Shown piece by piece: positions 32,388 through 41,545 of a stretch of DNA of 64,000 nt. Positions within the stretch are counted from its first letter, which is position 1. Each line of letters begins with the position of its first letter. Under the pieces are notes generated by a model. That model was given only the letters and a program-made list of their open reading frames with translations. It was not told the origin of the DNA and made no database searches. The DNA lies in contig UYJD01000015.1 in NCBI GenBank assembly GCA_900618795.1, positions 255,034-319,033 of the forward strand, in the 5' to 3' direction. The translations under genes were made by a program, and so were the position numbers. The stretch is from Cyanodermella asteris. Its lineage: Eukaryota > Ascomycota > Lecanoromycetes > Ostropales > Stictidaceae.

Positions 32388-34039
32388 GCACAATAACAAT
32401 ACCTAGCCCAAAACTTCGGGCAGGATCGATCGCAACGTTCCTGCGACGCCACATAGAGTCAAGCTCTCTAAATACCGTCACACACAGACACTTACCAGAC
32501 CTTGGAGCCAGCGTTGTCATTTCGCGTTCGCCCGTTGAATTGCGTCGGTAGCAAATATTCCTCATTGACCGGCCGTCAAAGCCATCAAGTTCTGGAACTT
32601 GCGCAGGAGAAGCGGCGACAGCTTCTCGGTTGCTACCAAACTTCGACATAGTGACCGAGACAAGTAGAAGATTGCATTGTATGCTTGTCAGTATAAAAAA
32701 CTTCTTCAGGGCGACCCCTTCTTTTATGACCGAATTATTGCGCAACCTGTCAGCAGCGGCTCTTGTTCGCAAACCGTCGGACAAAGCAAACAACGCCCGA
32801 GACAGAGCCAATCGGATTTCGGCGGATGCTTAGCGGCAGTTCCGCTTGCTTGCTTTGTATGGTCCCGCCCAAAGGAATTTCGAAAGACGTTATCAATACC
32901 GAGCGCGGCAAGAGAGCTACCGGACTGTTCGTTCGAGTTTCGAGTTCTAGCCATAAGGGTTTACAGCTTTCGAACGGCGGCCCAGATAGTCCTGAGACTC
33001 CGCAGAAGACTGGACGAGGCTGTAAGAACAGTCGAGGGAATGGAAAGCCTTCTGGACCAATCGAGATCGACACTGCGCAAGATTTTGGAACCCATTCGAT
33101 GACCATGGCAGGGTCACATGCGCGCTACCCAGCTCTGCCACCGGAGACCACACCACAGTGGGTGTATCAGAAGATCTCGACGAGCTTAAAGCGACGAAGG
33201 TTTCATGTTACAACGATTCATACCAAAGAAGGCAATGGTGTTACGCGAGCTCGACCCAAGCCATGCGTGGTGAATTACCTTCCTCCAACGTCCATGCTCA
33301 CTCTCCCTCTCCCCCCACTTCTTCAGATGTACATCGTGGAGACGGGAGACGCGACACATTTGTGGACGTCGGTATTCTCAACTGGAAGCTATTATTATTA
33401 TTATTGTAACCCGCTGCAACAAGTGCTGGGAGCTCTTTGTTTAATCGCTTACAATGCGTAGACTCGCCTCCACTTACAAGGGCTTTCCTCCCCCTGCTTG
33501 CCTACAAAAGTAAGGGTATGTATCACTTGGACCTTCGCTGAATCAAGCAAGCTCAATGAACTGATAACGAAGACCCTGCGAAGGCATGCGCAAGTCACCG
33601 AAACATCGCAAGGTTTACTTAGCCGATCTAATCGCGGACCTGCCTCCGACGGGACCACCGAGAGCCTTGGATCAAAGTCCGTTTCGTGCCATTGGGATTT
33701 GCTTCCCATGCACGCTCTTCCAGAATGCGGGAATTTAGGATTCGGGGCGGACCCTGAACTGACGACATCACGAATTGGATACCTCCTGGGGCTGCTAAAC
33801 GTCTGGGAACGGTCATGCTTGAGAAGACTGGATGGCGGTCGCAAATACCCTGAAAAAGTTGCGCGTGTGGCAACCTTCGAAAGAGCTGGATCTGTTCTCA
33901 ACTCACACAGGCGGACCCATCTTGCATCGATTTGGACCACGACGAGTTTCTTGATACCCTTCCTCAGAAATGGTAGCCTTTGTACGACTGCGGAGCCAGA
34001 CGCGATGACCGCACTGGCAACAGTTCTAAATCATGAGTA
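32388..34039. other. Gap without a supported gene
   Basis: Open frames on the plus strand at 32763-33461 and 33498-34043, and on the minus strand at 33449-33940, overlap and resemble no known protein. A short TTA microsatellite lies near 33390-33406. I can assign nothing here. Confidence 0.35.
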
Positions 34040-34176
34040 CTAGGCAGACGATGATGGTGCACAATCCGGTACGTCTTCGATCGTGTACCATCTATCACTT
34101 CTACTGGATCCCCAATTCGCCTCTATTGCCTTCTCATTCAGTTTAGCCTGAATGAGATCCTGTACATGCACGGCTG

Positions 34177-34660
34177 TCTCGCGCTCCGGGGCTTCAACTT
34201 TCTCAACAGCTCTCCTATCAGCTTCGAGAACTTCGGCGTCGTTTTCCAAGTCCTTGCTTGTCGTCTTTGCTCCTCTGAACCGCCGCACGAGCTTCCGGGG
34301 GAGTACAGCTTCTTTCGCTACCCTTGCTTCGGTTTGTGCGCTCGCTCCGTGCGTTCAGTTCTTGAGGTCGTTCGACTGTTTCCAACCCCACCTGGCCTCT
34401 CCACAGTCTCGACTTCGAACATTCGTCGAAAGAATCGCTGAACAGGAGCGAGACACTCTTGCTCTTCTTTTTAATCTTCTTCGCCATCGGCATCGAGCTC
34501 TCGGGGGCAGCTCCACAGTCTCGAGCTCCTGTGGGGTTTCAATCGTCTCTAGCTCGAATGTTCGTTGAGGAATTTTTGCACTGGTGCGATGCAGCCTTGT
34601 ACCGCATCGTCGTCGTCATCACCCTCATCCTTTAGCTCTTGGGGGTTCTCGACTGTTTCC
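34177..34660 (-). repeat. Four diverged copies of an E-T-V-E-x-P-Q-E-L coding repeat in different frames
   Basis: On the minus strand a unit reading roughly LETVExPQEL recurs at about 34634-34660 (ENPQEL), 34524-34550 (ETPQEL), 34357-34383 (ERPQEL) and 34180-34205 (VEAPERE). The spacings are roughly 110, 167 and 175 bp. The copies lie in different reading frames. They were therefore joined by introns in a functional gene or have drifted by frameshift. The first copy is inside the single-pass membrane protein frame. Confidence 0.6.
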
Positions 34661-35064
34661 AGTTCCTGAATGCCATGATCCGGGGCATCCAGCGTCGAAG
34701 TCGAACATAGATGTCTGTCATTGTGGTGAACGTGAGCCTCAGCGGCAGCACGCTCGCGACGCTTCCGCCTAGAAACACAAAAGAATGTCGTAAATGCTAT
34801 CAACAACAAAAAGATCACCATTTGGACGACGATAGCGGCTACAGGAACCGAACGCCCGCCGTTAGGCGAACCGGGGCTCGCTTCTGGGCTTTCCTCGGTC
34901 GACGCCGACGCCGAAGCTTCTTCGCCACCATGGTCAGTAATGGTCGGCAGGTTTGGAACAACGGCCATGGCAGTGACCATCGAGCCATTTGGAGCTGTGC
35001 TTTGGAATGTGGTAATATGGGAACCAGCTGTAGGAACAGCTGTCTGGCTAGGAGGAATGGACAA
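34549..35064 (-). CDS. Partial: Ser/Thr-rich single-pass membrane protein segment
   Basis: This frame is open and protein-like, but it has no ATG at its head (the first codon is TTG) and a stop lies a short way upstream. It must be an exon or a relic, and the boundaries are uncertain. In order it has a Ser/Thr/Pro-rich ectodomain-like part, a membrane helix VAAIVVQMVIFLLLIAFTTF, a basic stop-transfer RRKRRER, and an acidic cytosolic tail with one LETVENPQEL unit. This is the layout of fungal Mid2/WSC-like wall sensors, which is a resemblance only. Frames upstream on the same strand (35156-35377, 35500-35787 and the Cys-rich 36140-36418) may be further exons, but I could not join them with convincing splice sites. 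Confidence 0.35.
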   Translation of the reverse strand: MSIPPSQTAVPTAGSHITTFQSTAPNGSMVTAMAVVPNLPTITDHGGEEASASASTEESPEASPGSPNGGRSVPVAAIVVQMVIFLLLIAFTTFFCVSRRKRRERAAAEAHVHHNDRHLCSTSTLDAPDHGIQELETVENPQELKDEGDDDDDAVQGCIAPVQKFLNEHSS

Positions 35065-36139
35065 CGCGATCGTGACAAATGAGCCCGACCGAGATCATAC
35101 CAAGAATTATGGCTCAGAATCTGTGACGACAGGTCCTGAAGAGAAAGATGCTGTATCAGTGCGTACTGCGCCTGGCGTGAAGATCTGCGATCAGACCGTT
35201 CGAGGAACCTGGGGTGTCCGATGCTATCGGACTTGAGACTTGTGCGCCTGCGTTGCTACCCTGGGCGCCTGTTATTCCTCCGCCTGATGATGTCTGAAAC
35301 GTTGGTTGACTAGGTAGCTGCGCTGACTTGCTGCCCACCTGAGCGAGCTTTTCCAGTGGTCGAGGCAAGATCGTCATGAAGAATAAGCTTCACCTGCCGA
35401 GATAACAGGACTTCTATGAGCGTTGGATGCTCCGATCGACAATGCAGCTTTAGATACGGAGCCCGGTATGAATGGGGTGATCAGGTTGATGCATCTGTAT
35501 TAGTCGCCGGAGGCGAAGGGTTCCCGGCTGACAACCTGAACCCCCCCTGCTGCTGTATTTGCCTGGTATAGGCCACCTGTATCGGCTTGTTGCAGCGAAG
35601 CCACGGCTGTGGAAATGGTCAACGGAATCGTTAAAGGACCAACCGCAGACGGTGGCAAACCAACCTGCAGCGGAACGTCGAGGGAGGTCATAAGATTAAT
35701 GCCGATCTCCAATCGGAGTATGCCTTTAGTGAAGCTAGTCAGGGTTCCGGGTGGGACAAGAGAGACACCCGCCTCGCTCAGCGACATTGTCCGTTTCTTG
35801 CGCTTACAACGAGATCAAATTCAACCATAGGTACACGAGAAACGCCTCTGATCACGAAACGAAGGGCGACAGGCTGAATGAAAACCAATGTCGCGGGTTG
35901 CTGCGAGGAGCAAAGGGTACTCGTTATAATACGATCATTCCAAGGATAGTGGCAAGATATTGTCTGCGTCAAATTCGACACCCAAGCAAAGAGAGAAATA
36001 AGAGCAGACGGTCGTTTGCAGATAGTTCAGATGCAGTAGCCCCACAAAAAAGACCCTGAAAGAAAGGAGACAATGAAGTGACCACTTGTCACCGAAGGAA
36101 GAGTTGAAGCTGAGCAGACAAGTTTCATATACCTTGTGC

Positions 36140-36445
36140 TCACATATCCATTTCTGATCTCAGCGCAATCTCGCCCGGACTCACGGCGGTGAAATTGCAA
36201 GAAGCAATCTCGGTGGAATTCATTCGAGGACAGTAGTCGAATCGGCATTCCTCCAGCCTTTTGCAATCCACATGCAGAAGCGTCAAACAAATGCCGCCCC
36301 TTATCTTGCACATCAGATTCTTGAAAGCGCCTCGGACACGGGATGTCTTGCAGCCTATCGCCATTGAAACATTGTAGCTCTCTTCGAGAAGCCCTGAAGA
36401 TTGATCCAGGACATGCAAAGCTCGACAGAGGCGAAGCTCGTACGG
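36140..36445 (-). other. Cys-rich coding-like segment
   Basis: The minus-strand frame gives eight to nine cysteines in about 80 residues, including IGCKTS, NLMCKI, GGICLTL, VDCKRLEEC, FDYCPRM and IASCNF, with two N-glycosylation sequons. No ATG begins it. It could be an exon of a secreted or membrane protein, perhaps of the membrane-protein locus downstream. This is an inference from composition only. Confidence 0.3.
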
Positions 36446-36499
36446 CTATCGATCGCGAGATAGGAACATTGATCCGCGAAGGCACGAGACTGTAAATGA

Positions 36500-37308
36500 G
36501 ACAGAAATCTTGATGACTAAGCAGTACTGACTCGTGCAGACTTTACCTCTCGTCTACTCCCTTTTGGTAACTCTGACATTGCGTCGAACCGAGGAAAATT
36601 TGTTCGAGAGGAGATCAAGCCATACGGACGCCAAAAGTCTGTCTACCCATGCCAAGGTACGAAAAGCGGACAAGAGGTACTACACGCCATGCATGCAGCA
36701 CTCGGTATCCGCGTTGGTGCATATCGCTTGCGGTCCACGTGCTGCATTACGTTACGCAAACACGTGGGATTGCCTAAAAGCAACTTCGGTGAAGCCCAAA
36801 ACGGACGGCAGTAGCACAAATCGAGTCTTTGCATATTTTGAGCTAGCCGACTGAATGACTGGGATGGTAGGGCTAGTTCTGAGGTGAGTTCCTCATGACT
36901 TGGAGTTACTTAACGTTGAGGAGGAACAAAGCGTACGTCATGCTCTGCCGCGGCTGATCGTCAGCAGCGGAGCGCATCTCGCATCTTTTCCGCCCTCGAA
37001 GCGCCATCTTACACATCCCTGCTATCCATTACATTTTACTTGTCTGTTTAGGTTGTTCTAGCTTGTTTCGTGAGAAGCCCTTTTTCTTGGAAGACCGCAT
37101 TCGGGTGGCCGTTGAGACGGCTGTGTCCATTTCTGTTGACTGCGGTCCAATCTGGTAAACCGGCTTCGCTACTGGAAAACGTGCCAGTCCAGCTGATATT
37201 AGAGCTTCGTGAGGAATAGAGACCGTGCAAATACATAAGAGACCAGCGTTGGCTTCTTTTCACCCAAAGATCGAAACTTGTCATAGACATCTATAGACAC
37301 TATTCAAA
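36500..37308. other. Upstream region of the DUF1275 gene
   Basis: No gene recognised. Short open frames at 36534-36854 (+) and 37048-37290 (-) have no family match. The last few hundred bases are the likely promoter and leader of the DUF1275 gene. Confidence 0.35.
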
Positions 37309-38193
37309 ATGTCGAACGCGACCTCATATGGGACGACTGCCCCGAATGGCAGCACTTCTCACGCTAATGGGCACGACCGCCATGCTGATGAAGAATCTGC
37401 TCTCCTTCCAACTTCGAATCCCAATAAGCCGTCTCGGCGACCGCTTGGCGAGCGTCTACACAATCATCTCATCTCACCTGTCTCTCAATCATACGTCGAC
37501 CTTGTCCTGCTCGCGTCCTACATCATCACTGGCCTCCTCGACTCGACAGCCACCGTGCTATGGGGATCCTTTGTCAGCATGCAGACTGGCAATTCCATCT
37601 ACGTCGGTCTCGGGCTTGTTGACCCCTCTGGCTCCAATCGCTGGATCAAATCACTTCTCAGCATCATATGCTTCTCCGCCGGCTCCTTTCTCTTCTCGCG
37701 CTTCCATCGCATCTTCGAATCATCGCCCCGCCGCCGGTGGGTTATGATCGCTGCATCCGGCATCCAGTGCGCCATGATCATCGCCGCAGCTCTGATCGTT
37801 CGGCTTACGGTGCCAGTCACGCCTGGCGATGAGCACGATTTGCATTGGCATGTGCTGGTACCGCTCGGACTGGTCGCGGCGCAGAGTGCAGGGCAAACTG
37901 TGGCGAGCCGAGCGCTTGGCTTAGGGACCTTGACGAGCACAGTTTTGACGAGTATTTATTGCGATCTCTGGGGTGACCAGAAGCTGCTTGCCTGGCCGAC
38001 AGAGAATGTGGAGAGGAACAGGAGGGGTGCTGCGCCTATCTTGTTGATTGCTGGGGCTGCATTGGGAGGTCTGTGGATCAAGTTGACCGACATGGGAGCG
38101 GAAGGCGCTTTGTGGACGGCGGCTGCATTCAAGGCAGCCATTGTGCTGGCCTGGATGGCTTGGAGTGAAGAGAAGAAGACGGGTGGGCATTAG
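37309..38193 (+). CDS. DUF1275 (YoaK-like) membrane protein
   Basis: Single exon, 294 aa, with a good start context (CAAAATG). A polar, Ser/Asn-rich head of about 45 residues precedes a membrane domain with about six helices. Family landmarks include ASYITGLLDS-like LASYIITGLLDSTATVLWGSFVSMQTGNSIYVGLG, ASGIQCAMIIAAALIVR, GLVAAQSAGQTVASRALGLGTLTSTVLTSIYCDL and a Gly-rich ILLIAGAALGGLWIK. This pattern is the DUF1275/YoaK family found in bacteria and fungi. Its substrate or role is not known; transport is only suspected. Length is normal and no damage is seen. Confidence 0.9.
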   Translation: MSNATSYGTTAPNGSTSHANGHDRHADEESALLPTSNPNKPSRRPLGERLHNHLISPVSQSYVDLVLLASYIITGLLDSTATVLWGSFVSMQTGNSIYVGLGLVDPSGSNRWIKSLLSIICFSAGSFLFSRFHRIFESSPRRRWVMIAASGIQCAMIIAAALIVRLTVPVTPGDEHDLHWHVLVPLGLVAAQSAGQTVASRALGLGTLTSTVLTSIYCDLWGDQKLLAWPTENVERNRRGAAPILLIAGAALGGLWIKLTDMGAEGALWTAAAFKAAIVLAWMAWSEEKKTGGH

Positions 38194-39251
38194 GAGGGGG
38201 AGGTGGCTATGAGCGTTAGCACATCGGTCCAAGTCTCTGGTGGCTTCGTGATCTCTATCTTACACACGAGCGTTAGGTCGGAGTTACAACATCCATGATA
38301 CATGAAAAGCTCACCTGGCTCTCTTATTCCTTATGCCCCCAAGAAACCACGCAAGAATCTTGTCTTTGCGCTGTGCTCGATGGGGATGCCGGTATGAACA
38401 CAGAACATAACGAGTAAAGCGCTTGGTGCTCAAGGCAAGGAGTGTGGCTTGTGGGTCTTATAGTCATTAGATTCCAGTCGAAAAGCTGTTTGATACAAGT
38501 CGTTGCGCACGGAGGTTGCTACCTTGTCTGATTTTACTTCTGTTAGCCCGCCTGGGGTGCGGTGAATCCTGTTTGACAGGAATTCTGAAATGTGGCACTG
38601 AAGTGATGAAAGCAGGTCGTTACGGCCATGTTTGCGCAAGATCAAATAAACACACTAATCTCTCCGTAAACTTCCTGAATGCTTGACGGAGAGACATGGC
38701 GATGCATTCTCTGGCGAGCCTGGTAGTGTAGAAGGAGCGGAGGGCTTGGCAAAGAGTCGTGGCTACCTCAGCTGGCGCCGCTCACGCTTCAGCCGGCAGC
38801 GCCGCTCATCCAACCCAGTCATTCCTGTCTCGCTCGTGAACTTCTCTTCCCTTTTGCCATCTTCGTACTCCTCTTCGCATCGTTCGCCGCTCGTCATGCC
38901 ACTCTGCATTTCTTTCGAGAAGCAACCGCACCATCGCCGTTCGCCAGCTTTCAATACCAGCAAATTCTTCGGCCCTTTTCAACGATGAAAGGCCAACGGT
39001 GAATGGCACTGTCCAAGCATCAAGGCATATCGACATTGGTGACAGTCATCCCGTCTTCTCAACGCCGTTTCATTCACAAGCCATCCGCCGGCTCGGGTTA
39101 ACGTCGATCCTTTCGATCTGTCACTAGAAACTTTTATCAACCTGGGCCTTGGTCACGTCTTTCTGGCTCTCGAAGACAGCTTTCGTGAGGATTCCTCGCA
39201 TGTTCCAGCACCCTGTTCTCCAGTCTTTCGACGTCAACGAACGTCGCCACA
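38194..39251. other. Intergenic region
   Basis: Separates the DUF1275 gene from the phosphatase-like gene. Frames near 38683-38988 (+) and 38763-39036 (-) overlap and have no family match. The pyrimidine-rich stretch at about 39090-39250 fits a promoter and leader. Confidence 0.35.
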
Positions 39252-40361
39252 ATGGGCAGCATGGGCACAGGCACAATCACCCCAAACTATGACTATACCA
39301 AGGGATTGCCTCATGTACCACGTGGGTCTCGGAACGCCGCATTCAGAATGCCTGGAGACCGTGAGGGAGCCCGCGACAGGGCAAAGATCCTGTTTAGGCA
39401 TGACACACCTACCACCACGGATGCAGCTACAGCGATCAACACCGATCTCGGCTCGTTATCTGGGTCCAGCAACATTCCAAATTGTTCGACAGACAACATT
39501 ACCTGCATTCGGTGGTTGAAGAACGTAACTTCCGGACTCTGCTATCCTGAGAAGGCTGCTGAGGAACATGTCTCGGGAAACGCAGAAGGCGACTGGACCT
39601 ACGACCAGCGACGACAAGCCCAAGTAATCACACCATTTCTTCTCCTCGGCCCGGCCAACGTAGCAAAGGACGTCGGATTTCTCCGGGAAAATGGGGTCAC
39701 CATGCTCTTGGTGGTCAGAGATTCGCAAATGACACCCTCTGGAATTCTGGAGCCGCGAACTGCGGAACGCCTTGGGATTCGTGCTGTGAAGATTGACTTT
39801 CATCGAGACAAGCTCGTTTCGAAATTCGAGGAAGCGGTAGCGGCAATCAATTCTCACATGGCCGAGCAGTACGCCAAACAGCAAGCAGCAAATGCTGAGC
39901 GTGCTTACAATCGTGAGCCGCTCGACACATCGTTACCTGCGCGCATCCTCGTCTACGACCTGAATGGTAACGACGCAGCAGCAGTGGTACTTGGAGCGTA
40001 TCTTGTTGCCATGTATGGTTGTGAGGCATGGGAGGCAACATTTGTGATTCACTCAGAACGCTTTTGCGCTTCGGCACAGCTTATTCAGGAGCACATGGTT
40101 CGATGGTCTGATATCGTGGTGGCTCGCAAGCAGGTACAAGCTAGAAGCCTCGATGTCATGAACGAATGGATGGGCACTCAGTCGAAGGCCGCCAGGAAGC
40201 GAACTTTAGAGATGGGACAAGAGGCGGAAGAGGCGCATTTGCAGTCTGATGGAACAGTACTCGGTGGACCGGACTGTGAAACGGGACACGATGGCCAGCG
40301 CAAGATATCAGCTCCCTTTCAAGACATTGGGGAGCCCCACAATTCTGCTATGACTGGCTAG
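39252..40361 (+). CDS. Dual-specificity-phosphatase-like protein lacking the catalytic Cys and Arg
   Basis: Single exon, 369 aa, ATG at 39252. Residues about 113-290 follow the dual-specificity phosphatase layout: WTYDQRRQAQVITPFLLLGPANVAKDVGFLRENGVTMLLVV is the usual opening strand and helix. It ends in ARILVYDLNGNDAAAVVLGAYLVAMYG, where the catalytic P-loop should be. The HCxxGxxR signature is replaced at residues 235-242 by YDLNGNDA: Cys becomes Asp236 and Arg becomes Ala242, with only Gly239 kept. It should therefore be a pseudophosphatase, comparable to STYX-type proteins that bind phosphoproteins without hydrolysing them. That role is inferred. The N-terminal ~110 residues are Thr/Ser-rich and the C-terminal ~70 are polar. 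Confidence 0.75.
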   Translation: MGSMGTGTITPNYDYTKGLPHVPRGSRNAAFRMPGDREGARDRAKILFRHDTPTTTDAATAINTDLGSLSGSSNIPNCSTDNITCIRWLKNVTSGLCYPEKAAEEHVSGNAEGDWTYDQRRQAQVITPFLLLGPANVAKDVGFLRENGVTMLLVVRDSQMTPSGILEPRTAERLGIRAVKIDFHRDKLVSKFEEAVAAINSHMAEQYAKQQAANAERAYNREPLDTSLPARILVYDLNGNDAAAVVLGAYLVAMYGCEAWEATFVIHSERFCASAQLIQEHMVRWSDIVVARKQVQARSLDVMNEWMGTQSKAARKRTLEMGQEAEEAHLQSDGTVLGGPDCETGHDGQRKISAPFQDIGEPHNSAMTG

Positions 40362-41545
40362 AAATCGCAACAGGAACTTTGATGGCATAGGATGCCAAGA
40401 TACCTATCATGCACTGATGAAGCACGCGTGTGGCGTTCTTAGCTCTTCACATGCAACGTTGGTCCAATAAATAGTCTCTCATGGGTAGCTCGATGGACCC
40501 CAAATCGCACCGGTTTTTGCCCACTTGCCCATTAACTCAGAATAGGACACGAATAATATTCCCTAAGCAACTGTCTGGGAACCATGAGCTATAGCTTTGT
40601 TTGCATGGTAAACTCTGAAAGGCTCTGATTGCGACATATAAGGACTTCGCGTAGCGGTGTTTGAATCTGTGCGAGTGAAGTGAATGTCCTCACAGCTGCT
40701 GGAAAGGAACAAACTCCTACTCGTTGTAAATTTTCGTGCAAAACAAAGTGAAATCGATGACTCCTGCCATTCACCCAGAGTCACCTAGACAAGAGAAGCC
40801 GACGCATTCTGCTCGGGCCACGCAGCGATTCCTTGGCTTTCATCTTCAGGCGCGTGCCCTGGTGAACTTCGAGGCGCAAGCAGTTTCTTGGAGAGTCGCA
40901 GATTTCGAGGATACATCACTTGATTCACCCAGTCGCAATCAAAACCATGTTGAAAACCTCCAAGTGGCGCCTGTCTCAATCTCGTGATCTCACAACAGTA
41001 TCAAGGATCACAATCAGCAGGACAAGCCACGGAAGAACATCCATCTAACGCGCCACCTAGAGCAGACAGTGAAAATCTTCGCAGAGCAACAACTCACGTG
41101 TATGCAGGTTTCCCCAGCAATCCTCATAAACCAGGGGGTCGCGCCTTCCGCGAGTGAGGGACGCGAAATCCTGGCTTTGCACTCGAGAACCTGTGGGAAT
41201 CACGCAGACTGACCAGCATCAACAGCAACATAGTCAGCAGCTCACGGTCTCCACACCCGCATTCAACGATTGTTAAAAGCCCAGATCAGGAAGACATCCA
41301 TACCTCAAAAACGACTGGAGGTTGAATTCGGATTCTGACCTAGTCAGAACTGCAATTGAGAGGGCTGAAGCTGGGCGAGCCAGAGATCGTGTCCCCACAC
41401 GCCGTTTCCATAACACCGATAGCCTCGCAAACCTCTGCTCCAGCGCAAGGGCTACCGAGGGAGGCAACAAAAAGCTCGGTGGCATTGGAATTCAGACCGG
41501 CGGCAAAAAGAGCATTGATAGCCGTTTCTTTGGACCAAACTCTCA
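40362..41545. other. Intergenic region
   Basis: No recognised gene. Overlapping frames from 41273 to 41562 on both strands run into the AT-hook locus but have no family match. Confidence 0.35.

Noticed and set aside
33390-33406. TTA microsatellite
   Set aside because: Only about five units; common in fungal non-coding DNA and not informative.
33449-34043. Overlapping open frames of 163 and 181 codons on opposite strands
   Set aside because: Neither translation resembles a family or has signal, membrane or repeat features; I cannot support either as a gene.
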